This document shows positions 47,716-60,485 of a DNA stretch of 64,000 nucleotides, piece by piece (positions within the stretch are counted from its first letter, which is position 1; the number at the start of each line of letters is the position of its first letter). The translations under genes and the position numbers were made by a program. The notes under the pieces are model-generated. The model ran no database searches. It had not been told where the DNA came from and saw only the letters and a program-made list of their open reading frames with translations. Origin of the DNA: Datisca glomerata (lineage: Eukaryota; Streptophyta; Magnoliopsida; Cucurbitales; Datiscaceae); NCBI GenBank assembly GCA_003255025.1, contig QANY01006243.1, positions 502,405 to 566,404 on the forward strand, read 5' to 3'.

Positions 47716-50700
47716 ATGTCTACCATGGGCAACTCTATTACTGCTTTACTTGCACTTGAGAAATTAAATGGTGATAATTTCATAAGATGAAAGTCAAACG
47801 TAAACTTGATTTAATTAGAACCATGAATTTGTTCTTACTAAGAAATATCCTGAGAAGCCCACTGCCAATGCTCCTAAAAATGTTAGGGACAAGTTTGATG
47901 CTTCGATTCAATCGAACAACAGTGCTAAGTGCTACATGCTTGTGAGCATGAATGATGTTATGAGAACCAAGCATGAAAGCATGAAACTGTCTATGCGATT
48001 ATAGAATCTTTACAGGCGATGTTTGAGCAATAGTCTGATCAAAGTAGTCATGAGGCTACTAGGAGCTACATGACAACCAAGATGAAGAAAGGTACTTCTG
48101 TGCGTGAACTTGTTTCGAACATGATCAATATAATGCTTGAGGCAAAAGTACATGTGGCTACCATTATTGATCGAACTCAAGTCAGCATTATACTTGAATC
48201 GCTCACGCCTGCTTTTTTGTGTTCACCACCATGTTATGAACAAGTTGAAATTCAACATGACCCAATTGTTGAATGAATTGCTGATTTTTAAGTCAGTCAA
48301 CAAGAGTATGACCAAAGAGGGTGAGGTAAATGTTGCTGAGCAAAAACCTTCTTCCAATGTTGTTAAGAATAATAAAAGGAAGAAGAATAATGACAAGGAA
48401 GAGAAACTATTTCCACTGTGGAGTTGAAGGTCACTGGAAGAGAAACTGTTTCTATTGTGGAGTTGAAGCTCACTGGAAGAGAAACTGTAGCAAGTATCTC
48501 TCCTAGCTGAAAAAAGTTAAATTTGATTTACTTGTACTTGAAGCTTGTTTAGTGAAATATGATTCGTCATCCTCAATGTTAGATTCAAGAGCTTCTAATC
48601 ATGTATGTTCTTCTGATACTTGATTTGGCAAGAGAGCTTACTGATGGCATGGTGATAATGAGAGTTGGCAGTGGTGCGCTCGTGCCAGCGAAAGCATTAG
48701 GGACAGTCCATCTTAATTTTAGAAATAATTTTCTTATTTTGAACAATGTTTATTTTATTCCTCGAGTTTTGAGAAATTTGATTTCTCTTTCACTACTGCA
48801 TGAACAATCTTTTGAAGATTCTTTTATTAATAATCAGTTTATTATTTCAAATAATGGATTCAATATTTGTCATTCTAAAGTTTCAAACGGACTGTATATG
48901 CTTAAACCAACTGAACATGCGTTAAATAATTCTAAATTATTTAAAGTAGCAAATCCTAAATGTAACAAACGCCAAAGAGTTTCTCATAATGATGATGACA
49001 CGTATCTATGTCATCTTAGGTTGGAACATATTAATCTAAATATATTAAACAGATTAACAAAGCATGGTGCTTTGAGAGAACTAAAAGTTGGGACTCTTCC
49101 TGTTTATGAATCTTGTCTAGAGGGGAAAATGACCTAAAGATCGTTCACAGGAAAGGGCCAAAGATCCAAGGAACCACTTGAACTAGTACATAGTGATGTC
49201 TGTGAACCGATCAATGTACAAGCTAGATGTGGGTATGAGTATGTTGTTTCTTTTATTGACAATTAAAAGATACGGTTATACTTACCTAATGCGTAGAAAG
49301 TCTGAAACTTTTGAAAAGTTTAATGTCTTTAAAGCTGAAGCTGAAAAGCAATTAGGTAAATCATGTAAAACACTTTGATCAGATCGAGGTGGTGAATACT
49401 TGGATTTAGAATTCAAGGATTACATGTTAGAATATGGCATTCTATCACAACTCACAGCACCTGAAATGCCACTGTAAAATGGTGTTTCAGAAATGAGAAA
49501 CCGAACTCTATTGGATATGGTTAGGTCTATGTTAAGCTACTCATCAGTACCATTTACATTTTGGGGATATGCACTTCCAACGAAAACCTACATTTTGAAT
49601 ATAGTGCATTCTAAGTCAGTAAGCAAAACACCTTTTAAAGTTATGGAATGACTCAAAACCTAGTCTGTGTCATTTTCGTATATGGGGGTGTCCAGCTCAC
49701 GTTCTTAGACCCAATACTAAAACGTTAGATTCAAGATCTGAAGTGTTTATATTTTTTGGCTATGCTCCAGAAATAAAAGGTGGCTAATTTTATACTCACA
49801 ATGATGAAAAGGTGTTTGTATCAACAAATACCACATTCCTTGAACACGACTATATGGAAAACTACAAACCTCAAAGAAAAGTATTTTTCGAAGAATTAGC
49901 GTCTGATGAGATCAGATTACCTTCATCATTAACTGATAAATAACAAACCACATAAACCATTATTCCTATTCAGGACATTCTGGTGCAACGTCGTAGTTGG
50001 AGGGTTGTAGGATGACCTAATCACTATGAACTAGAGACACATATCCTAGTGTTTGACACTTATAAACATGATCCATTAACCTTTAAAGAGGTGATGGAAG
50101 ATCCTAAAAATGAGAAATGACAAGATGCCATGAACCAAGAAATAGAATCGATGTATTCCAATTCTGTTTGGGAACTTGTAGATCCACATGAAGATGTCAG
50201 ATCCATTGGATGTAAATGGATCTTCAAGAAGAAAAGAGTTACAAATTGGAAAGTAGACACCTTCAAAGCATGGATGGTAGCCAAAGGTTATACACAATGG
50301 AATGAGTCGATTATGAAGAGACATTCTCTCTCGTTGCCATGCTAAATCTATTCCCATCATTTTGTCCATAGCCACTATTTTAGACTATGTAATGTGACAA
50401 ATAGATATCAAGACATCTTTTCTTAATGGTTATCTTGAAGAAAGCATCTATATGATACAACCAGAAGGGTTCGTGAAAAAGGAGCAAGATCAGAAAGTAT
50501 GCAAGTTGCTTGAATCCATTTATGAATTGAAGCAATCATCTAGATCTTAAAATCATACATTTGATTAAATTATTAAATAATATGACTTCGAGAAAAATGA
50601 TGATGAAACTTGTATTTATAAATACATCAAAGATAAGATAGTATTTTTCTTACTTCTTTATGTTGACGATGTTTTACTTATTGAAATTATAAAGAAACTT

Positions 50701-50840
50701 TGTCAAAAGTAAAGAAGTTGTTAGTTGAGAAATTCTAAATGAAAGATTTAGGAGCGGCGAGTTTTGTTCTAGGCATCTACATCTTAAAAGATAAAAAGAA
50801 CAAGTCATTGACACTTTCTCAAGCAAATTATATTGATAAG
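47716..50840 (+). pseudogene. gag-pol of copia element B
   Basis: gag starts at ATG 47716 (MSTMGNSITALLALEK) and soon hits a stop. Two zinc knuckles sit in tandem at about 48405-48490; the second, CFYCGVEAHWKRNC, is complete. The protease motif is LDSRAS, so the catalytic DSG is broken. Open piece 48601-49137 covers the end of protease and the pre-integrase region (LCHLRLEHINLNIL, KVGTLPVYESC). Integrase (SDVCEPINVQARCG) and RT follow; LYVDDVLLI near 50660 keeps YVDD. The sequence breaks off in RT (QANYIDK) at the element C junction. Confidence 0.9.
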
Positions 50841-52310
50841 TGTTAGAAACGTGGTGCTTTTAAAAATTTATTAAAAATGATTCTTTTTTATAAAAGAAAA
50901 TAAGCACGACGCAACAGTTTTTAAAATAAAACCTTTTATTGAAAACACTTTTCAATCAAGATCCATTATATATTTTTATATTAAATCTAAGACATACATG
51001 GATATGAATCATATACCTCTTGTAGTCTATATCAAGTGCCATCATAAACCAAAGATCCTTCATTCCCACTAACAACGGACTTCGAGATCCACACCAAGAT
51101 CTTCCAAGACAATCCTGAAACACACTAGGACGCGTGTGGGCACGTAGAATAATTCAAAGACACTTTTTCTGTCTCTTGATATACTCAACACATGAGATCT
51201 AGAGATTTACTGAGAATGATTAATTTAGTAAGACAATCCTCTTAGAAAATAAGATGATTATCCTTTCAAAGTTTTTGTTTAACTTTTAATCACAGAGAGT
51301 TTTCGCCCTGATTGTGTTCTCAAACACTTTGACCAACACTTCTCAACTGATCCCTAGAACTAATACTGAGGCCATGAGAATAATATCTATATATTTTTTT
51401 GATAATGTCATATAAAATTTTTAGGGATAAACTGAAAAAAAATATTTAATTTCAAAATTACCATTGTAGTGGTCCCATCCCATTGCAATTTGTGCTCAAT
51501 TGCACTGCCACACACACAGTGTGTCACGACACTACTATAATTAGTGCATAACTATAGAGTCGTGTGGCACTACACTATTGCACTCCCACTATTGTTGTGC
51601 AGTGTGGCACTACAATAGTTAATGTCAATGTATGATTTTTATTCAGTGATTGACACGAGTCAATTGCTACAAATTAAATATTTATTTTAATCAGACAAAT
51701 ATCTAGTATCACTTAATTCAAAAATAACTTATCAGATTATCCCTATCAACTAGCTTATCTGTTAGTTCATAAATAACATATTTAGTTGATTCAAATTTTC
51801 AAATATTATCTAGTAATAATTCAACATTATACAATTTCACAAATTAGATATATTGTCTCACTTATCGATAATTAGAAAATTAATCGATATAAATATTTAT
51901 ATATAATTTCAGAAAATTAGTATAAATAATTTAATTAATTAATCATACATAATTATCTCATAATTATATACTTGCCACAGAATAAAAATTTATTTTGCAA
52001 GTCAGTCATTTTCTCATGTCCTGAAATATTCACACCCTAGACTGCGTAATACAGAGGTTACTTAGGGACTATGGACATATAATCCTAAGCTCCAATAAAT
52101 CAGATTATCTATTAAACTCTATAATTAAATAATCTTATTTATTAATTCGATTATTACTCCACTATAAAAATAGAATTGCACTCTTAGAGTTTATAAAATA
52201 TATTTACAGAGTATTCTTGTGTAGTTCATTGATATAATCATTTCACGTAGTTTTGTCCTCCAATTATTCGTTCATAAATTAGAACTGGTCAAAATTATCA
52301 TTTTACCCTT
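50841..52310 (-). repeat. 3' LTR of element C, truncated
   Basis: Reverse complement of the family LTR from its CA end (tgttagaaacgtggtgc). It includes the hairpin region (about 51535-51620) and stops near ttttaccctt, where a filler of about 20 bp joins it to pol. Confidence 0.83.
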
Positions 52311-52330
52311 TCACGTAGTTTTATCATTTT

Positions 52331-55300
52331 AACAGATGTTTGATCTTATATACAACATGACATACATGAGACTACCAACATCTGAAGCATAATGAACCTT
52401 TCTCATCTCCTCTTTCTCCTGAGGTTTATTAGAACATTGCTCCTTGGGGTAGACAATTCCACGTCGGGTCACTAGTTGAGTTTCTTGGAATTCTTCATAG
52501 AGAATCTCTCCAGCACCTTATCAATATAAGATGCCTGAGAAAGTGCTAAGAGCTTGTTCTTTCTATTCCTTAAGATTTGGATGCCTAGAACATAACTCGC
52601 CTCTCCTAAATATTTCATTTTGAAATTTCTCAGTTAACCACTTCTTTACATTTGACAAAGATTATACATCATTCACAATGAGTAGAATATCATCAACATA
52701 AAGAACTAAGATAGATGTATTTATAAACACAAGCTTCATCAACATTTTACTCGAAGCCATATGATTTAATTATCTCATCAAAGGTAAGACTCGAAGATCT
52801 AGATGCTTGTTTTAATCCATAAATAGATTTAATCAATTTGCATACTTTCTAATCTTGCCCATTTTTCACGAACCCTCCTGGTTGCATCATGTAAATGCTT
52901 TCTTCAAGAGAGCCATTCATAAAAGCTGTCTTAACACCCATTTTCCATATTTCATAGTCTAAACTAACAACAATGGACAAAAGGATGCGAATGGATTTTT
53001 GCATGGCAACCTGGAAGAATGTCTATTCATAATCGACTCATTCCCTTTGGGTATGGCCCTTGACTACCAGCCATGCCTTGAAAGTCTCTACTTTCTCATC
53101 TGCAGCTCTTTTCTTCTTGAAGATCCATTTACATCCAATGAGTTGACATCTTCAGGAGGATCTACAAGTTCCCAAATGGAATTGGAATACATCGATTCCA
53201 TTTCCTGGTTCATGGCATCTTGCCATTTCTCATTTTCAGGATCATCCATTACCTCTTCATAAGATAATAGACAATCCTTATCAGTGTCACACACTAGGAC
53301 TTGTGCCTCTAGTTCATAGCAAATAAGTTGTCTTACAACTCTCCCCCTACGATGTTGCATCAGAGTTTCCTGAATCGAAATTGTGGTTTTTGTGGTTTGT
53401 CGTTTATCAGTTGATGATGAAGGTGGTTAGATCTCATCAGACGCTAAATCTTTGAGATTTAGTTACTTTGAGGTTTGCAATTTTTCATATAGTCGTGTTC
53501 AAGAAAGTGGATTTGTCGATACAAACACATTTTAATCCTTGTGACTATAAAAGTACTCACCCAAAATGTAAGTGGTAGGGATGAGTAGCTTAACATCGAC
53601 CTAACCATATCTAATAAGGTTCGGTTTATCCTTTCTAAAACATCATTTTATACCCAAAATGTTTGTGACGTTCCAGGTGCTATGAGTTAGGATAGGATTC
53701 CATACTCCAGTAAGTAATCCTTGAATTCTAAATTCAAGTATTCACCACCTCGATCTGATCGAAGTGTTTTCAATGATCTACCAAATTGATTTTCAGCTTC
53801 AGCTTTGAAGTCTTTAAACTTTTCAAAAGTTTCAGACTATCTCTGACTTATGTAAATATTATCATATCTTGAGTAATCATCAATAAAAGTGATGAAATAT
53901 TCATACCCACCTCTAACTTGTACATTGATCGATCCACAGATATCATTATATACTAGCTCAAGTTGTTCCTTGGCTCTTTGCCCCTTTCTTGTGAAAAGCC
54001 TCTTGGTCATTTTACCATCTAAACAGGATTCACAAATAGAAAGAGTTCCAACTTTTATTTCTCTCAAAGTACGATGTTTTGTTAACATGTTTAACCTATC
54101 TAGATTATAATATCCAAACCTAAGATGTCAAAGATATGTGTTATCATCATCATGAGAAACGCTTTCTCTTCTGTTACTTTTAGGTTTTGCTACTTTAAAT
54201 AATTCAGAATTATTTAACGCGTTCAGTCAGTTTAAGCATATACAGTCCGCTTATAACTTTAGCATGAAAAATATCAAATTCATTCTTACAAATAATAAAC
54301 TATTTATTAATAAAAGAAACTTCTAATAACTGTTCATGCAAGAATACAATAAACATCGTTTAAAATAAATTAATTATGTCCAAAAAGTAAACGGACTATT
54401 CCCAATGCTTTAGCTGACACGAGCACACTACTGCCAACTCTTATAACGATCTCACCATCAGCCAGCTCCCTTGACGAATCAAACATCTATAAAGAAGAAC
54501 ATATATGGTTAGTGGCTCCTACAAGTATCCAGGATGACAAATCATATTTCACTAAATAATATTCAAGAACAAATAAATCATATTTACTTTTCTTTTTCAG
54601 CTAAGAGAGATACTTATTACAGTTTCTCTTCCAATGACCTTCAACCCCATAATGGAAACATTTTCCCTTGGGCTTGTTGTCATCCTTGTTCTTCATGGTT
54701 TTCGGTGATGTTTAGCTTTCTTCCCATTCTTGTTATTACCTTTTCCCTAACCATTGATCTTCTTCTTCTTGTTACTTTTAACAACAGTGGAAGAAGGCTT
54801 TTGCTCGATAGCATTTGCCTCGCCCTCTTTGTCATACTCTTATTGAGTGACTCAAAATTTTGCAGTTCCTTCAACAATTGGGTCATGTTGAATTGTAACT
54901 TATTCATAACATTGTTGGTGGTGAACGCAGAAAAAACAGGTTGAGTGATTCAAGTATAATGCTGACTTGAGTTCGTTTATCAATGGTCGCCCCATGTACT
55001 TCTGACTCATGAATTACGTTGATCATGTTCACGCATAGAAGTACCTTTCTTCATCTTGGTCGTCATGTAGCTCCTTATGGCCTCATGAAGACTTTGATCA
55101 CAATTTTGCCCAAACATCACCTGTTTTGATTCCATAGTCTCATAGACAGTCTCCATGCTCTTATGCTTGGTTCTCAAAACATCAGTCATGCTCACAGGCA
55201 TGTAGCACTTCGCTTTGTTGTTGGATTGAATCTAAGCATCTAACATATCCCCAACATTCTTAGGGGCATTAGTAGCGGGCTACTCAGAACATTTCTCAGT

Positions 55301-55426
55301 ATGAAAAAATTTGCGATTCTCACAAATTAGCATCAAGATTAAGTTTGATTTCCATCTTATGAAATTATCACCATTCAATTTCTCAAGTTTAAGTAAAGCA
55401 GTAATATGGTTGTCCATGGTAGACAT
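52331..55426 (-). pseudogene. gag-pol of copia element C
   Basis: gag opens at ATG 55426 (MSTMDNHITALLKLEKLNG). The zinc knuckle CFHYGVEGHWKRNC has lost its second Cys. The protease motif reads LVGAT instead of DSGAT, so it is inactive. The pre-integrase/integrase piece 54088-53837 reads KVGTLSICESCLDGKM and YEYFITFIDDYSRY. RT pieces are at 53360-53088 (EVMDDPENEKWQDAMNQEM) and near 52690 (LYVDDILLI). RNase H is absent, deleted together with part of the 3' LTR. Confidence 0.88.
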
Positions 55427-56776
55427 AATAATAATTGAAAAATAAAGCAAACATAATTTAATATAATTGAAATAATTATCCAGAATTTGAAAAGTAAACG
55501 TGATGCATGAATACAACATATTAGACACATAAATTTGTCATTTACTAATCCATAATAAACCACCCTAACAGGTGGTTTAATCTTAGACTGTTTTTGAGAA
55601 ATTCTCATCCTTATTAATTAAAACTTAATATATTCATATTTTCTCTTTTAACAATAATGTATCACTTATTCGGTCACTCACAATTATCCATATGAAAGCT
55701 TAATTATGTCTTTGTGAGTGTAAGGGTTAATATTACAGATTCTATGACTTGATTTAGAATATGCCTCCTTAGGGTCGGTCAAAACTAAATTTCATCACTT
55801 AGTCCTATCTTCTTAAGAAGTCCAATCTTGATATTGATACATCTCAAAACCTTCCTTAGGGAGATGAAAACAAAGTCATCTCAACGCCCTCATTGTACCT
55901 CACGGTGTAGTACTAATAATGGAGACAATAGGTTATATTGACAAGTCAACCTTCTCCCACTCACTATTTTAGAAAAATGTGTTTCTATATTAACTAATCA
56001 ATTAATTCTAAATTAATTAGTAGTTAAAATAATATAACCCTATGAATGTTAAATTAACAGTTAATCCAATCTAATTGGTCTAAGTTCATTTAACCTTCTA
56101 AAGAGCCTAAGTCAAAATTAGGTGAACTTAGAATAACTAACTAATTACATTCATCAAACTTTAATAAAACTCTTTTACTTTGGTTATCCTAAATGTTACT
56201 ATAGCCTTTAGAGTGCTGTGATTACCAAGTTTTAACTAATTAAAACCTAGCAGTTTACACGCAGTTGATTTCTCAAAAAAATTCATATAAACATATTAGG
56301 ACAATCCTAATAAATCATGTTTCTACTAAGAAGATACATGATTAAATAAAACTGTGTGGGGTTTCATGTAGGACATGTGATCAACTAATGCATGGTCATG
56401 TTATCAATCATATCAATAAACATTTATTCAATTAAATAAAATAATAATAGACCGAATGATTCTTGAGTATTTCTAAATTACATCAATTACAATAAAGATC
56501 TCTCTTTCTCTCACTCATTCTCTCTCTGTCTCTCCCTCCCTCTCTCCATCTCTCATTCCCCCCTCTCTCCCTCTCTCTTTCTCATTCTCTCTCTCTCTCT
56601 GTCTCTCTCTCTCTCATTCTCTCTCCCTCTAACATTCTCTCTCTCTCTTGCTCTTATTCTCTCTCCCTCCCTCTCCTCCCCTCTCTATCTCTCTCTCTCC
56701 CTCCCTCTCATTCCCTCTCCCTCTCTCTCTCTCGCTCTCTCTCCCTATCTCTCGCTTCCCCCTTGCTCTCTCTCCC

Positions 56777-56814
<38 letters not shown>

Positions 56815-57702
56815 CCTCTGTCTCTCTCCTGCCTCTCTCTATATCTCTTACTATCCTTCTCCACCTAATGTCCATCTTCATAATCTTCAAGCTTGAAAAA
56901 AACTCATTTAATTAGGAAAAAATATTTTTCTAAATTAAAAATTACCTCTATAATTATCTCTTACAATTATTAAATTTGACTTAATCAAAAAACAATTTAT
57001 GGACTTCGTCAAACTTGGGTCACACCCAATCAATTAATTAATCTTTAATTTTCATAAAAGATAAAAGATAGAGATAGGATTTTCATAAAACTCTGCAGTG
57101 ATAGGGTAAATTGGTATCAGAGTTTCTGTGAAACTTCCCCAGCTATGAGAAAAGTTGCCACCTACGAGAGGATTCTCCCACCGCCGCCCATCACAACCAG
57201 CCAAGCCCAGCCGCCGCTGGCCGCCGTCAGACACCACCGTCGACCACCACCGGCATCTTTCACGGCAGCGCCACTACCAGTAACACTGTTGGCAGCGTCA
57301 CGGATGCCAATTTTCCAGCGGCATCGCCGCCGCTGGACCACCGGTGGCGCCAGTGCCGAAAATCCAATTTTCGATGTCGGTGCTAGAATTCACTAGGAAT
57401 TCCTATTTTTGCTTTTTCCTCCTCGTTCGGCTAGTGCGTTCTTCATCTTCTCGCGATCAGAATAAATACAATATAATATTTACAATAAAATTATAAAAAT
57501 TCTTATGCCTCAAAATAACTTACACAATATCTAAGGAAAAATAAAAGAAAAATGCATAACCCAATAATCACCATAAAATTGCAATCCATTATTTAACCAT
57601 ACATTCAAAAAGTAAAATCATTCATTCATTCATACATATGAAATATATTATGAATAATGCAAGAAAACCTACATAGTATTTGACATACATATATATAATG
57701 AC
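55427..57702 (-). other. Leader of element C with expanded CT microsatellite
   Basis: Matches the leaders of A and B in reverse orientation. It includes the GC-rich block (57160-57390) and a CT-rich microsatellite (56505-56860) absent from the other copies. Confidence 0.75.
56505..56860. repeat. CT/GA-rich microsatellite, ~350 bp
   Basis: Near-pure pyrimidine tract of (ct)n, ctccct and cattctct units. It sits where A and B have only a short gagaagg motif, so it expanded after element C was formed. The open frames across it are low-complexity artefacts. Confidence 0.95.
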
Positions 57703-57717
57703 CGCTCTAATACCAAT
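57703..57717 (-). promoter_or_regulatory. Primer-binding site of element C
   Basis: On the minus strand attggtattagagcg directly follows the LTR end ccaaca; one change from attggtatcagagcg. It is the best-preserved primer site of this family in the window. Confidence 0.8.
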
Positions 57718-59765
57718 TGTTGGAAACGCTGCGCGCGCGTGGAAGAGGTGTGATGCTTTTAAAAATTTATTAAAATGAATTTTTTTTATCAAAGAAAAAA
57801 AGTGCGATGCAACGGTTTTTAAAATAAAAACTTTTATTGAAAACTCATTTCAATCAGAATCAATTATATATTTATATATTAAATCTAAGATATACATGGA
57901 TAAGAATCATATATATGTTGCCATATCAAACCGACGATCATGCGTTCCCTCGAACAACGGACTACGAGATCCACACCAAGATCTTTCAAGTCAATCCTCA
58001 AACACACTAGGATGTGTGTGGGCACATAGAATAATTCAAAGACGCTTTTTTCTGTCTCTAAGTCTACTCAACACATGAGATCTAGAGATTTACTAAGAAT
58101 GATTAATTTAATGAGATAATCCTCTGAGAGAATACGATGATTATTCTTTCAGAGTTTTTCATTAACTTTTAATCACAGAGAGTTTTTGCCCTAATTGTAT
58201 TTTGTTTCACCAACGATTCTCAACAGATTCCTACAACCAAGACTGAGTCCATTAGAATAATATATATATATATTTCTAGATACTCGCATATCAAATATTT
58301 AGGGATAAATGGAAAATAATATTTAATTTGAAAATTACCATTGCAGTGGAACCCACTGCAATTTGTGTACAACTGTAGTGTCATGTGGCACTATAATATT
58401 GCATGCCCACTTCTGTAGTGTCACGTGGTACTACAGTAGTTCATGTCAATCTTTGATTCTCAATTAATGATTGACACGTGATAATTACTGTAAATTAAAT
58501 ATTTATTTTAATCAGACAAATATCCACATATCACTTAATTCAAAATTAACTTATCTGATTATCCCTATCAACTAATTTATCTGTTAGTTCACAAATAACA
58601 TATTTAGTTGATTCAAATTTTGAATTATTATCTAATAATAATTCAATATCCAATTCACAAATTAGATATACTGTCTCACTTATCAATAATTAAAAATTAA
58701 AAATATAATTATTTATATATAATTTCTAAGAATTAATATAAATTATTTAATTATTTAATTCTTAATTAATTAATCATATATAATTATGTATTTACCTTAG
58801 AATAAAAATTTATTTTGTAAGTTAGTCATTTTCTCATGTCCTGAAATATTCACATCCTAGACTACATAGTACGTAGGTGACTTAAAGAACATAGACCTAT
58901 AATCCTAAGCTCGAATAAACCAGATTATTTGTCAAATTCTTTAATTAAATAATCTTATTTATTAATTTCATTATTACTTAACTATAAATATGGAATTCCA
59001 CTCTTAAAGATTATAGAATGTATTTACAGAGTATTCTCGTGTAGTCCATCGATATAATTATTTCACGTAGTTATGTCCTCCAATTATTAGTTCATAGATT
59101 GGAGCTAGTTAAAATTATCGTTTTATCCTTCTAATTACCTATCGAACCTTAAGTACCATTAATTCACTAGTGAATGACTAATTTATAATTTTATTATAAA
59201 TTTAAGCTCAATAACCATTCAGTTGTAGAATTAACACTTAAGAAAACCAATATACGATCCGTTAGGAAAGCTTGGATTCCAAATCTTGTAAGATCATGTT
59301 CTTAGCCATCGACATTACTGAATCTCTAAAACAAAAGTCTCTAGTATGTTTTACAAACAAACATTAACGAGTTAATCAAAAGATCCAGTAGACATGTATA
59401 GAAGTTCATGACTACTCAAGATTTTCAGACCGATATACATATGATCATCAAATTGATGTATATTAAATCTTTATGATAAACGGTAAGTTAATAAAAATAT
59501 TAATTCACAATGGTCCTGTCATATATAATCTTATTATATAAAGTATCATACTAAGATGTTTATCCACATCAATGATCTGGATCTAGATATCATGCGTTCA
59601 TAATACTTTATGAATTGTACTAGCAACCATTCATTAAAGATTTCATACTACAATATGTTGCTAACAATTTTATTCACTATCTATGATCTTAATCCTCTCG
59701 TACTAATATAAGATTATAGTATAATTAATGAATATAGAATTTTTAGATATTTATATAAATTATTC
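57718..59765 (-). repeat. 5' LTR of element C, 5' end deleted
   Basis: Begins on the plus strand with tgttggaaacgctgcg (inverse of the LTR 3' end) and stops at atataaattattc, about 110 bp short of the LTR start. Confidence 0.85.
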
Positions 59766-60466
59766 ACGGCACTATAGTGGTACCCTGAGGCATTGCCACT
59801 CCTCACAGCACACTGCAGAGCCGTGTGGCACTACAATGTTGTACAATTACAGTAAGTCCCACTTCAATTGCACATTTGTAATTAATTTATTATTTTATGT
59901 AAACTCCTAAAAAATTTGATATGCTATTATCTAAAAAATATTTTGATATTATTTTATTAGCTTCAGTTTGCTAATTTCGCAGTCAGAATCAGAGTTGAAA
60001 CTCTATGAGAAACTTAATAAAAAAGCCGTGTGAAAAACTTTTAATTGTTTTTCGATCAGAGTTTTATACACAAATTAATCTTTCTAAAAAATCTCTAGAT
60101 CTCATGTGTTGAGTACATCTAGAGATAGAAAAGTGTTCTAGATATATTCTATGTGTCCACACATATCCTAGTATTTTTTAAGATTGACTCGGAAGATCAT
60201 GATATAGATCTCGAAGTCCTTCATTTGTGCGATAACAAGATCATTGTAATGCAAGGATGCTTGATTGGACTGCAAGAAGTATAATTTATATTCATGTATA
60301 TCTTTCATTTAATATATAAATATATAGTAGATCCGATTTGAAAAAATATTTTTAAATTAAAAAGTTTTCATCTTTGGGATCTACGACGATGTGATCGTTT
60401 ATCATTTTATAAATTTCTTTTAAACACCACCATGCCTTCCACCGAGTGTCATCACGGATTCCAACA
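59766..60466 (+). repeat. 3' LTR remnant of element B
   Basis: Forward-orientation LTR sequence aligning with 44015-44639 of the 5' LTR (ctcacagcacact, caattgcacatt, gatctcgaagtc). It ends ccaaca before the CCTTC duplication. Confidence 0.87.
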
Positions 60467-60485
60467 CCTTCTTCCACTTCGTACC

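Larger units (their letters stand above)
50841..59765 (-). mobile_element. Copia element C, reversed, nested in B
   Basis: Read on the minus strand: 5' LTR 59765-57718, primer-binding site 57717-57703, leader, gag from 55426, pol down to about 52331, and 3' LTR to 50841. Both LTRs lack their 5' portions: about 110 bp from the 5' LTR and about 0.6 kb (plus RNase H) from the 3' LTR. The left junction with B is intact (ataag then TGTTAGAAACG). On the right the element runs directly into the 3' LTR of B. No TSD can be checked because that side is deleted. Confidence 0.85.
42560..60466 (+). mobile_element. Copia element B, inserted in D, itself interrupted by C
   Basis: Starts TGTTGGGCATAGTGCC and ends cggattccaaca. 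The flanks are an exact 5-bp target duplication CCTTC (42555-42559 and 60467-60471). It contains a 5' LTR (42560-44639), leader, gag-pol remnants (47716-50840), then reversed element C, then the last 700 bp of its 3' LTR (about 59766-60466). The sequence between RT and the middle of the 3' LTR was lost when or after C inserted. Same family as A, C and F. Confidence 0.88.

Noticed and set aside
56648..56896. Leu/Ser/Pro-rich frame and its Arg/Glu-rich complement
   Set aside because: Direct translation of the CT microsatellite in element C.
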